A stretch of 64,000 nt of DNA from JAMXLG01 sp963765935 (lineage in GTDB: Bacteria; Vulcanimicrobiota; Vulcanimicrobiia; Vulcanimicrobiales; Vulcanimicrobiaceae). Under the pieces are notes generated by a model. The model was not told where the DNA came from. It made no database searches and saw nothing but the letters and a program-made list of their open reading frames with translations. The DNA lies in the NCBI GenBank assembly GCA_963765935.1, contig CAVXXX010000001.1, forward strand, positions 682,001 to 746,000, read 5' to 3'. Shown in pieces: positions 34,801 through 42,681 of this stretch. The position numbers were made by a program, and so were the translations under genes. The number at the start of each line of letters is the position of its first letter. Position 1 is the first letter of the stretch.

Positions 34801-35508
34801 GTGGCTAGACGTGTCCTGATCGCCGGCTTCGAACCATTTGGCGGCGATAAAGTCAATCCCGGCGAAATGGTCGCGCGCGGTCTGGAAGGGCGAACGCTGG
34901 CGGGCCGTATGCTCGCCGTGCGCGTTATTCCGGTTGAGACGCGCAATATCCGCGAGCGCTTCGAAGTTGCGCTGCGGGAGGACGATCCCGATATCGTGAT
35001 CGCACTCTCACAATTCGGCGGACGCACGGCGCTTTCTATAGAACGCGTCGCCGTGAACGTGCTCGACTTCGAAGATACCGACAACGTCGGCGTCATGCGC
35101 AAAGGCGACGTGATCTCGCGCGGCGGCGCGGACGCACGGCTTTCGAATCTCCCGTTCGATCGTGTTATCGACGCCTGGACCGCCAATGGCGTTCCGGGAT
35201 ATGTTTCGAATTCAGCCGGCACGTTCATCGGGAATCAAGCGCTTTACGAAATTCTCGGCTTGACCGATCAGGCTGTGCCGCCGGTAGTCGCCGGTCTAGT
35301 TCACCTGCCGTATCTGCCCGCGCAAGCCATTGCGGCGGGGGCCGATTCGAACCCCTCGATGACCCTCGAGCTCATGAAAAAGGGCATCGAAATCATGATT
35401 GAAACGATCGTACCGTGGGTCGAACAACGGACGCCCGAAGCGACGAAGGCTCGCGAAAAGGGCAAGTCCACGTGGATCCCCCGCGGTGTAAAGGAAGTAG
35501 AACGCTGA
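34801..35508 (+). CDS. Pyroglutamyl-peptidase I family protein lacking the catalytic Cys
   Basis: A 235-residue C15-family protein. Fold markers are LIAGFEPFGGDKVNP, FGGRTALSIERVAVNVLDF containing the active-site Glu, and LVHLPYLPAQA with the active-site His. The nucleophile segment, normally AGTFVCN, reads SAGTFIGNQALYEIL, so the catalytic Cys is Gly (codon GGG). It is therefore probably inactive as a pyroglutamyl peptidase, or it has another function. The GTG start is at 34801. It lies 29 bp after the anti-sigma/Ogt gene and overlaps the PHP gene start by 4 bp. Confidence 0.85.
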   Translation: MARRVLIAGFEPFGGDKVNPGEMVARGLEGRTLAGRMLAVRVIPVETRNIRERFEVALREDDPDIVIALSQFGGRTALSIERVAVNVLDFEDTDNVGVMRKGDVISRGGADARLSNLPFDRVIDAWTANGVPGYVSNSAGTFIGNQALYEILGLTDQAVPPVVAGLVHLPYLPAQAIAAGADSNPSMTLELMKKGIEIMIETIVPWVEQRTPEATKAREKGKSTWIPRGVKEVER

Positions 35509-37202
35509 GCGACCCACGCCTTTGGGCCATCCCCGACATTCACGGCCATGCGAAGGGCGAACACCGGCCGTTCGCCGAGGAACGTCCCATCGCATATTCA
35601 CCGCGAATGCTGTTCCTTTGGTTCTACCACGCATGCCGGCGGAGTTCGCCGCGTTACCTGATGGTCAGCGATCACGTCAACTATTTGACGTTTGAAGATC
35701 CGGGGGCCGTGCATACCGTTCGTCGCGCGTTGAAACTCGCGCACGCCGGCGATTTGTACGGCGCAGCGGAAACGGCCGGGGTCGACGTCGCGCATGCGGC
35801 GGTCGTCAGTGAGGGGTTGCGCAAGGGAATGCGCTTCTCGATCGGCGCGGAGGTCGACAACGATCCGCGCGCAAGACCGGACGCGCAGAACATTGTCGAT
35901 GCGATGCGGCCGGACGGAATCATTCGCTCGGTCCATTTCTTGTCGATCGATCATCCGGAAAAAGGTTCCGACTTCCAATGGGCCTACGATAATTCCGAGT
36001 TCTCGTACCTGTGGGATCACGTCGGCGTCGAACGCGCATGGGAACTCTACGTCGACCGTCTGGTCGATGATGTCGAGAAGCTGCCCGGTCATGTTGTCGG
36101 TCATTTCTATAAGCCGGCAATCTTCGGGCATTGGCCTGATGATTCGAAGCTGCAGACGTATGAGGATCGCATTCTCGATGCAGCGGCCGCGCGCGGTATG
36201 GCAATCGAGATCAACTCGCGCCCGCTCTATCGCGACTATCCGGACGAGCAGCGCCAAAAGTACATCGACGTCAACAAGCGCCTCATTCGCAAGGCAAAAG
36301 CGAAAGGTGTTGGTATTGCCATTGGTTCCGACGCGCACAGTCCGAAAGATCAGGGAAGCGCATTCGACGCCGTGCTGCAGATGCTCGATGAGTGCAACGT
36401 CAATGAAGTCGTCTTTCCCGTCAACGGTCGTCTTGCGCGTGTCGTGTTGCGCGCAACGCGCGAGCATTTGGAAGCGCAGCAACGCGCGCCCGAACCGGTG
36501 CAACCAGGAAGTAGCATCAGCGGCTTAGGACGCGCAGAACTCGGACTTCCCGAAGAACCCGAACGTCCGGAAAAAACGCGCGAGCCCGCATCGGCAAAAA
36601 CTTCGCGCGACGTCGGACCGAAGAAACGCGCAAGCAGTCCGGAACGCACGACAAAGAAACCGGCCGCCGAAGAGCAGCCCGTCAAGCCGTCATCGTCGAA
36701 ACGAACCGCCGAATCGGCGGCATCTTCCGCGAAGGCGAAAGATACGAAGACGAACGTGAAGCCTGCGCCCGCACCGGTGAAGAAAGCCGCAACGGTCGAG
36801 AAGAAACCGCCTGCTGAAAAGAAAGCGCCCGCTGAAAAGAAAGCGCCCGCTGAAAAGAAACCTGCCATCAAAAAAGCGACGTCGAACGGAAAGAAAGCAA
36901 CGCCTGCAGCACCTGCAAAGAAGGTGAGCGCAAAGAAAGCCGCACCGGCAAAGAAAGCAGCAGCGAAAAAAGTCGCGCCCGTGGCCAAGAAATCCACAAG
37001 CAAGAAAGCGGCGCCGAAGAAGCTTGCCCCGAAGCCCGCGGTTAAAGCGAAAAAGACCGCTACAAAACCGGTAGCAAAAGCGACCGCAAAGAAAACCGCT
37101 GCGAAGAAGTCTACATCGACCGCACGCGCGGTAAAGAAAGCATCGAAGCCGTCCAGCAAAGGCACGACGAAGAAAAAGTCTACAACAAACAAACGACGTT
37201 AA
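35505..37202 (+). CDS. PHP-domain phosphoesterase with histone H1-like Lys/Ala tail
   Basis: About 565 residues. Residues 1-325 are a PHP domain: IPDIHGHAKGEH (HxH metal motif), VSDHVNYL, VVGHFYKPAIFGHW and IGSDAHSPKD. Residues 326-565 are a disordered basic tail of Lys, Ala and Pro with repeated PAEKKA and KKAAPAKK-type units, resembling H1/AlgP-like bacterial nucleoid proteins. The first ATG (35607) would delete the HxH motif, so I place the start at CTG 35505, 7 nt after AAGGAAG. The 3'-most tail codons show tandem 15-18-bp repeats (36809-36859). The PHP substrate is unknown. The tail may bind DNA, RNA or polyphosphate. Confidence 0.82.
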   Translation: MSDPRLWAIPDIHGHAKGEHRPFAEERPIAYSPRMLFLWFYHACRRSSPRYLMVSDHVNYLTFEDPGAVHTVRRALKLAHAGDLYGAAETAGVDVAHAAVVSEGLRKGMRFSIGAEVDNDPRARPDAQNIVDAMRPDGIIRSVHFLSIDHPEKGSDFQWAYDNSEFSYLWDHVGVERAWELYVDRLVDDVEKLPGHVVGHFYKPAIFGHWPDDSKLQTYEDRILDAAAARGMAIEINSRPLYRDYPDEQRQKYIDVNKRLIRKAKAKGVGIAIGSDAHSPKDQGSAFDAVLQMLDECNVNEVVFPVNGRLARVVLRATREHLEAQQRAPEPVQPGSSISGLGRAELGLPEEPERPEKTREPASAKTSRDVGPKKRASSPERTTKKPAAEEQPVKPSSSKRTAESAASSAKAKDTKTNVKPAPAPVKKAATVEKKPPAEKKAPAEKKAPAEKKPAIKKATSNGKKATPAAPAKKVSAKKAAPAKKAAAKKVAPVAKKSTSKKAAPKKLAPKPAVKAKKTATKPVAKATAKKTAAKKSTSTARAVKKASKPSSKGTTKKKSTTNKRR

Positions 37203-37302
37203 GGAGGCTGAGCTTTGGCTCAGATTGAGGAGACGAGGGTCGAAGTGTACTGAGGTACATGAGACCCGAGTCGACGAAGAGCTGAGCCAAAGCTCAGCCT
37301 CC
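37203..37302. repeat. Perfect 21-bp inverted repeat with nested hairpin
   Basis: The arms 37203-37223 and 37282-37302 are perfect inverted copies (GGAGGCTGAGC... and ...GCTCAGCCTCC). Inside is a second stem: GGGTC/GACCC (37237-37241, 37263-37267) and TGTAC-TGAG-GTACA (37246-37259). There is no T-run, so it is not a classical terminator. It lies between the PHP gene and EF-G2 and ends only about 5 bp before the EF-G2 ribosome site. It could be a mobile palindrome or a structured leader. Confidence 0.75.
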
Positions 37303-37319
37303 CAGAGGAGGGTGGTAGC

Positions 37320-39377
37320 ATGGCGCAACAAGATCGCCAACGCAACATCGCTTTTGTGGGCCCGCATCATGCGGGCAAAACCACTCTCGTGGAGGCTGTG
37401 CTCGCGCATTGCGGCGCGATCGGCCGCCGAGGTTCGATCGCCGACGGCACGACCGTCACCGACCACGAACCAGAAGACGTCGCGCACGCGCAATCAACGA
37501 CGGTCGGCTTCGCGCACTGCGGGTGCGGACCAATCGACGTAACGATCGTCGATTGTCCCGGATTCATCGATTTCTTCGAAGAAACGAAGATGGCGCTGGC
37601 CGGCGTCGACGCGGCCGTCGTCGTCCTCGACGCCGATCCGTCACGCGCTTCGCACACCCAAACGCTTGTCGATTATCTCGAAGAGCGGAAGATGCCGCAC
37701 TGCTTCGTGATCGACAAGATGGATCGTCCCGGCGCGGATTTCGAAGGCACGCTCGAAGCACTGCAGTCGTTATACGGCCGTCACGTCGTCGCCGAACAAT
37801 GGCCGATCGTCGATAAAGCGAAGGCAAATGATAAAGCGAGCGGATTCGCCGGTTACGTCGATCTCGCCGACATGAAAGCGCACGCATTCAGCGGCGAGGG
37901 GGAAACCGATTGCGCGGTTCCCGGAGAGATTCTCGACCGCGTGACGAGCGCGCACACCGAATTGCTCGAAGCGATGGCCGATTTCGACGATCACCTCATG
38001 GAAGAGTTGCTCGAAGGGATCGAACCGCCGCTCGACGAGGTCGAGCGCGATCTTTGCGATGAATGCGCGCACGATCAAATCGTGCCGGTGCTCGTTGCTT
38101 CCGCCGTCATGGGTGCTGGAATCGCTTCGCTCGTCCGCGCGATGGAAAAATGGTTTCCCTCGCCCGCGCAAGCGCAGCAAGTTGACGCCGAAGGACGACG
38201 GATCGCGGCCGATCCGAACGGTCCCGTCATCGCGCGCGTCATCAAGACCGTCATTCACCCACAATCGGGTAAATTGTCGGTCGTGCGCATTCTCTCGGGC
38301 ACGATCAAAGCCGACGCAACGCTGACCGACATCTCGGCAAACGACGAAAAGGTGCGTTCCGGCGGACTGTACCGGCTGCAAGGTAAGAAGCAAGAAGCGA
38401 TCGGTGAAGCAGGCCCGGGATCGATCGTCGCGATCGCGCGATTGGAAGCGGTCAAGACGGGCGATACGCTCACGAGCAACGCGCATAAGGTTCTTCTTCC
38501 ACGTGTACCGCTCTCGGAGCCGTCATTCGGGATGGCGATCAAACCGAAGGAGCGCATCGACGAAGCCAAGATTTTCCAAATGCTTGCGCGCATCGTCGAT
38601 GAAGATCCGGCGCTGCGTTTATCGCGCGCGGAGATCACGAACGAGTTGTTGCTGCTCGGCAGCGGCGAACAGCACGTCACGATTGCCGTCGAACGGCTCG
38701 CGCGAAAGTACAAAGTCGAAGTGGACACGGCGGCGCCCCAAGTTCCCTATCAAGAGACGATCACATCGGGTACGGAGATTCATTCCCGCTACAAACATCA
38801 AACAGGCGGGCACGGGCAATTCGGCGACGTATGGCTACGTTTTGAACCACGCGAGCGCGGCAACGGCGTTACGTTCGAAGAAAAAATCGTCGGCGGCGTC
38901 GTTCCGAGGCAATTCATACCGGCAGTTGAAAAGGGCGTGCGCGAAGCACTGACGCACGGTCCGAACGGATACCCGGTCACGGACATTCACGTCACGCTCT
39001 ACGACGGCCAATACCACGACGTCGATTCGAGCGAACAATCGTTCAGGACGGCCGCCGGGATGGGCGTCCGCGATGCGCTTCCCAAGTGCCATCCCGTCGT
39101 TCTCGAGCCGGTCTCGCGGGTGACGGTAACCGTACCCACCTCGTACACGTCGACCGTGATTCAGCAGCTCACCGGCAAGCGCGGGCAGATCCTCGGCATG
39201 AACCCGGCCGATCGTGCCGGTTTGGACGTCGTCGAGGCCGACGTTCCCCAGGTCGAGCTTGCGCGCTATATCACGGAACTGCGAACGGCGACACAGGGCC
39301 TGGGAACGTACAGCGCCCGCCACGAGCGGTACGATCCCATTCCCGGCAACCGGGTAGGACCGAAAGCCGCTGTTTAG
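37320..39377 (+). CDS. Elongation factor G-like GTPase (EF-G2)
   Basis: A 685-residue translational GTPase. G1 is VGPHHAGKTT, G3 DCPG, G4 VIDKMDR (Asn replaced by Asp in the usual NKMD), followed by domains II-V including RLSRAEITNELLLLGSGEQHV, YKHQTGGHGQFGDVWLRF and a C-terminal QLTGKRGQILGM. The divergent G1 and shortened effector region mark the EF-G2/EF-G-like paralogues of actinobacteria and Deinococcus rather than the main EF-G. It may help ribosome recycling or translocation under stress. The ATG at 37320 follows GAGGAGGG. It is not next to rpsL/rpsG or tuf. Confidence 0.9.
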   Translation: MAQQDRQRNIAFVGPHHAGKTTLVEAVLAHCGAIGRRGSIADGTTVTDHEPEDVAHAQSTTVGFAHCGCGPIDVTIVDCPGFIDFFEETKMALAGVDAAVVVLDADPSRASHTQTLVDYLEERKMPHCFVIDKMDRPGADFEGTLEALQSLYGRHVVAEQWPIVDKAKANDKASGFAGYVDLADMKAHAFSGEGETDCAVPGEILDRVTSAHTELLEAMADFDDHLMEELLEGIEPPLDEVERDLCDECAHDQIVPVLVASAVMGAGIASLVRAMEKWFPSPAQAQQVDAEGRRIAADPNGPVIARVIKTVIHPQSGKLSVVRILSGTIKADATLTDISANDEKVRSGGLYRLQGKKQEAIGEAGPGSIVAIARLEAVKTGDTLTSNAHKVLLPRVPLSEPSFGMAIKPKERIDEAKIFQMLARIVDEDPALRLSRAEITNELLLLGSGEQHVTIAVERLARKYKVEVDTAAPQVPYQETITSGTEIHSRYKHQTGGHGQFGDVWLRFEPRERGNGVTFEEKIVGGVVPRQFIPAVEKGVREALTHGPNGYPVTDIHVTLYDGQYHDVDSSEQSFRTAAGMGVRDALPKCHPVVLEPVSRVTVTVPTSYTSTVIQQLTGKRGQILGMNPADRAGLDVVEADVPQVELARYITELRTATQGLGTYSARHERYDPIPGNRVGPKAAV

Positions 39378-39403
39378 CGGGCTTTTCCCCGGAACCCGCT
39401 AAA
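39373..39403 (+). terminator. Hairpin at EF-G2 stop
   Basis: TTTAGCGGG (39373-39381) and CCCGCTAAA (39395-39403) form a perfect 9-bp stem with a 13-nt loop. It overlaps the EF-G2 stop codon (39375-39377) and stops short of the following GTG start at 39414. There is no clear T-tract, so termination strength is uncertain. Confidence 0.4.
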
Positions 39404-39413
39404 AGACAGGCGG

Positions 39414-41036
39414 GTGAAAAAACTCCTTGCTATCGCTGCTTTGGCGGCGCTCGTTTGCGGCTGTTCGAAGGTATCAACGACTGCGGGCGGCGGCGAGCAC
39501 TCGTGGACGAAACCGGGCCTTCTTCGGGTCGCCATTCAAAGCGAGCCAAAGAACCTCAATACGCTCCTGTCGTCCAATACCACCGACGTCATGATCGACG
39601 AACTGATCTTCGATCCGCTCGTCAGTGCCGACGACAAGGGCGGCCTCGTGCCCGTCCTCGCAGCGCAGGTCCCGACGCCCGAGAACGGCGGTATCAGTAA
39701 GGACGGTTTGACGGTCACGTACCACCTGAAAAAGGGACTAACATGGAGTGACGGTCAGCCGCTCACAAGCAAGGACATCAAATTTTCCTGGCAAGCGATG
39801 ATGAACGACAACAATAACGTCGTCTCGCGCCACGGATTCGATGAGGTTGCATCGGTCGACACCCCCGACGATACGACGGTGCTCGTTCACTTGAAGGAAC
39901 GATTCGCGCCGATTGTCAGTGAGTTTTTCGGGCCTAGCGACAGTCCGGTCGATATTTCGCCGGCGCACATTCTGGCAAAATACCCGAACCTCAATCAAAT
40001 TCCGTTCAATAACGAGCCCATCGGTTCCGGACCGTACAAACTCGCGGAATGGGTCAAAGGCGATCACATCACGCTCGTCGCGAATCCGAAATATTTCCAA
40101 GGAACGCCGGGCTTGAAGCAAATCACAATTCGCATCGTTCCTGACGAGAACACATCGCTCAATTTGCTTCGTACGCATGAGATCGACTGGATGTTCGAGC
40201 CGTCGTACTCGACCTATGCTGCATTAAAGTCGATGCAAGATGTGAGCAACGTCTACAATAATGTCAACGGTTACGAATACGTACAGCTCAACACATCGCA
40301 CCCGCCGCTTGACGATGTTCGCGTGCGGCAAGCGATCAAATACGCAATCGACAAGAAACAACTGATCGACACGCTGACATTCGGACAGCAGACCATCGCA
40401 ACCGAAGATATCCCGGACTGGATGTGGGCACACGATCCGAACGTTCCCGTTTTCCCGCATGACGTGCAGAAGGCAAAAGAGCTGCTGCAGTCTGCCGGAT
40501 TCACGCCCGGCGCAGACCGGATGATGACGAAGGACGGCCAGAGGCTCTCCCTTCTTCTGGTTACGAACGTCAGTAACGTGACTCGCCGGAAAGCCTCGGT
40601 CATCCTACAGAACCAATTGCGCCAGGCGGGCATCGACGTGCAGATCAAATACTTCGACGGAGCCACGCTCTTCGCGCCCGCTCCGCTGGGCATTCTTCAG
40701 AGCGGCAAGTTCGATCTGGGACTTCAAGGTTGGTTTGCCGGGGTAGACCCGGATGATTCCTCGCAGCTGATGTGCAAGAATGCTCCTCCGGGCGGATACA
40801 ACTACACGCGGTATTGCTCGCCGAAGATGGACGCCGCGCAGAAGGAAGCGCTCAAGAACTACGATCAGCCGACGCGCAAGAAGGCGTACGCGACGATTCA
40901 AGCGCTTCAGGCGACCGATACCCCTCAAATATATTTCTGGTACCGCCGTCAGGTACAAGCGATCAACCCGGATTTCAAAAACTTCGATCCTAATCCCGTC
41001 GTGGAGTCGTGGAACGCGTATCAATGGAGCATTTAG
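39414..41036 (+). CDS. Oligopeptide-type ABC solute-binding lipoprotein (family 5)
   Basis: A 540-residue lipoprotein. The signal MKKLLAIAALAALVCGC has a lipobox at Cys17. The mature protein is SBP_bac_5 (Dpp/Opp type): GGISKDGLTVTYHLKKGLTWSDGQPLTSKDIKFSW, NEPIGSGPYKL, LNTSHPPLDDVRVRQAIKYAID and PNVPVFPHDVQKAKELLQSAGF. It binds peptides or similar solutes for an ABC importer. No permease or ATPase gene is adjacent. It starts at GTG 39414 and overlaps pyrE by 13 bp. Confidence 0.93.
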   Translation: MKKLLAIAALAALVCGCSKVSTTAGGGEHSWTKPGLLRVAIQSEPKNLNTLLSSNTTDVMIDELIFDPLVSADDKGGLVPVLAAQVPTPENGGISKDGLTVTYHLKKGLTWSDGQPLTSKDIKFSWQAMMNDNNNVVSRHGFDEVASVDTPDDTTVLVHLKERFAPIVSEFFGPSDSPVDISPAHILAKYPNLNQIPFNNEPIGSGPYKLAEWVKGDHITLVANPKYFQGTPGLKQITIRIVPDENTSLNLLRTHEIDWMFEPSYSTYAALKSMQDVSNVYNNVNGYEYVQLNTSHPPLDDVRVRQAIKYAIDKKQLIDTLTFGQQTIATEDIPDWMWAHDPNVPVFPHDVQKAKELLQSAGFTPGADRMMTKDGQRLSLLLVTNVSNVTRRKASVILQNQLRQAGIDVQIKYFDGATLFAPAPLGILQSGKFDLGLQGWFAGVDPDDSSQLMCKNAPPGGYNYTRYCSPKMDAAQKEALKNYDQPTRKKAYATIQALQATDTPQIYFWYRRQVQAINPDFKNFDPNPVVESWNAYQWSI

Positions 41037-41578
41037 GTAACCCCAGTCAACCCACTGGTCCGCTTCCAGAACTCATCTGGTTGAAAAAGATGATCGTGGA
41101 ACGCGCGCTTACGCGCGGAGAGTACATGCTCTCCGGCGGCGTGCGCAGTGATTACTACATCGATAAGTTCCGCCTCTTTTCCGATCCGCACGTGCTGCGC
41201 CGTATCGCGCGCATGTTCGTCCCGTTACTCACGGAAGTGAATCCCGACCTCATCGCCGGGACCGAACTCGGCGGCGTCGTTATTGCGACAGCCGTATCGC
41301 AGTTATCTGGAATTCCGATGATCGCCGTGCGAAAAACGCCAAAGGCGTACGGCGCATTCGCGAACGAGTATGTCGAAGGACCATTCGAGCCCGGTCAACA
41401 CGTGCTCTTATTGGAAGACGTAGTCACGTCGGGTCGCGAGTTGCTCGCGTCAAAGGCGCGGCTGGAGGAGTTGGGACTGCGCATTACGCCGTGCGCCGTC
41501 GTGAGCCGCGGCCTTGCTCCCGTTCGCGCGCTCATCCAGTTTTCGCTGCCCCGTGGACAAGCAAAGACCGATAATTAA
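41024..41578 (+). CDS. pyrE: Orotate phosphoribosyltransferase
   Basis: A 184-residue PyrE that makes orotidine 5'-phosphate from orotate and PRPP in pyrimidine synthesis. Visible features are an SGGVRSDYYIDKFRLFSDP substrate region, MIAVRKTPKAYG, and the PRPP loop VLLLEDVVTSGRELL. I place the start at ATG 41024, which overlaps the preceding stop by 13 bp; a GTG at 41009 in frame is the alternative. No other pyr gene is nearby, so it is probably read from the binding-protein transcript. Confidence 0.92.
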   Translation: MEHLGNPSQPTGPLPELIWLKKMIVERALTRGEYMLSGGVRSDYYIDKFRLFSDPHVLRRIARMFVPLLTEVNPDLIAGTELGGVVIATAVSQLSGIPMIAVRKTPKAYGAFANEYVEGPFEPGQHVLLLEDVVTSGRELLASKARLEELGLRITPCAVVSRGLAPVRALIQFSLPRGQAKTDN

Positions 41579-41659
41579 GTTCGCGTAGGCATTTCGGCGC
41601 TGCCGGTCGGGACCATCGTCGGTCGCGGCGCTCGGAAAACGGCGAGATAATCTCGCATA

Positions 41660-42436
41660 ATGCGCTACTTACTCGTGTGCGGCCTTTTGGCGTTGATTGC
41701 ATGCAATAGTAAATCCGTTGCAGCCGGTTCGCGCGGGGTTGTTTGGCGCGCGGGAGATCCGTCGCTTGGGAAGTGGAAGGCCGCCACGTCGCTCCAGTGC
41801 GGCACACCGGTGAATCTGGGCACGCGATTCGTCTTCTCGCTGCAGTACACGGTGGTCAACGGCGCGGGAACGTGCATGCGCAATCAAGCGAATCCGCTCG
41901 ATTCCCAAGGCAATGCGTTCTACCTGCAAGACGGCGTGAAATACACGTGGACGTTTCGGTTCGTCGATGGTACGCCCTATTTCGCAAACGCCACGCGGAT
42001 GGGCCCCGATCACGACGCACGCAGCCTGATTTGGCAAATTCACGGCAACATCGAGCGTGGAACACCGTGCACGACGCTCTCGTTTACGAACGGCACCGAT
42101 AACGTCACGTACGACACTCAGCAGTGGGGCTTTTCGACCTGCAACGGCGTCCTCTGGCACGGCCGTTACGTTCCCGGGGAAACCGACGACTGGAAGATCG
42201 TGGCCACTATTTCAAGCGGCGATGACGGCGTGACGCAGCTGTACCGAAACGGCGTTTTACAAGTAACCGATCGCGGAGCGAACTACCAAGATAGCCATGC
42301 GAGTCCCGGCGACCTGAACGGATATCCGTGGTGGAATTTCGGGCCGTACAAATGGATCTGGAAAGATGCACCGACAAACTCGTCTATGACTTCCGTCAAC
42401 ATGACGATCGATAATATGGTGTTAACGCAAGACTGA
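41660..42436 (+). CDS. Jelly-roll lipoprotein, possible polysaccharide lyase (paralogue 1)
   Basis: A 258-residue lipoprotein (LLALIACNSK lipobox). The mature part is a concanavalin-like beta-sandwich sharing a set of motifs with the next two genes: WRAGDPSLGKW, CGTPV, RNQANP, YTWTFRFVDG, SLIWQIHG, WHGRYVPGETDDWKIVA, LYRNGV and PWWNFGPYKWIW. Conserved aromatics and the IWQIHG strand fit heparin lyase I/PL20-type or lectin folds, but I cannot confirm catalysis. It probably binds or cuts a polysaccharide at the outer membrane. It is the shortest copy, without a linker or second domain. Confidence 0.7.
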   Translation: MRYLLVCGLLALIACNSKSVAAGSRGVVWRAGDPSLGKWKAATSLQCGTPVNLGTRFVFSLQYTVVNGAGTCMRNQANPLDSQGNAFYLQDGVKYTWTFRFVDGTPYFANATRMGPDHDARSLIWQIHGNIERGTPCTTLSFTNGTDNVTYDTQQWGFSTCNGVLWHGRYVPGETDDWKIVATISSGDDGVTQLYRNGVLQVTDRGANYQDSHASPGDLNGYPWWNFGPYKWIWKDAPTNSSMTSVNMTIDNMVLTQD

Positions 42437-42530
42437 CACGATCGGGACAGGTCGCGAAGATTTGGATACCGTAAAGGTGCGTTCGAAGCGTATTCTACGC
42501 TAAATCTTCTCAATTTCGCGCCGAATACGT

Positions 42531-42557
42531 TTCTAGAGAGCGTTGGGCTCTCTAGAA
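42531..42557. other. Perfect hairpin upstream of paralogue 2
   Basis: TTCTAGAGAGC-GTTGG-GCTCTCTAGAA is a perfect 11-bp stem with 5-nt loop. Weaker outer arms CCGAAT/ATTCGG extend it (about 42521-42575). It has no T-tract. It lies in the 245-bp gap between paralogues 1 and 2. It may be a leader structure or regulator-binding site. The rest of the gap holds nothing recognisable. Confidence 0.5.
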
Positions 42558-42681
42558 CTGCGTACTCCGATTCGGACCTCTCACTCTACGCAGATTCGTT
42601 TTAATTTCATCGACGAGCCCTGATTCTTGGCGCGCCTCCTGCGGGCGGTGCTAGAGTTCGTCACGTCCCAATTGAGGTCAA

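Noticed and set aside
35598..36503. Reverse ORF of 301 residues opposite the PHP gene
   Set aside because: Antisense shadow of the well-supported PHP domain; no domain or ribosome site.
36809..36859. Tandem short repeats resembling a CRISPR array
   Set aside because: They are in-frame coding repeats (PAEKKA units) of the PHP tail, with no spacers of CRISPR size.
36350..37192. Phe-rich reverse ORF of 280 residues
   Set aside because: It is the complement of the Lys/Ala-rich tail codons (AAG to CTT, GCG to CGC); no independent evidence.
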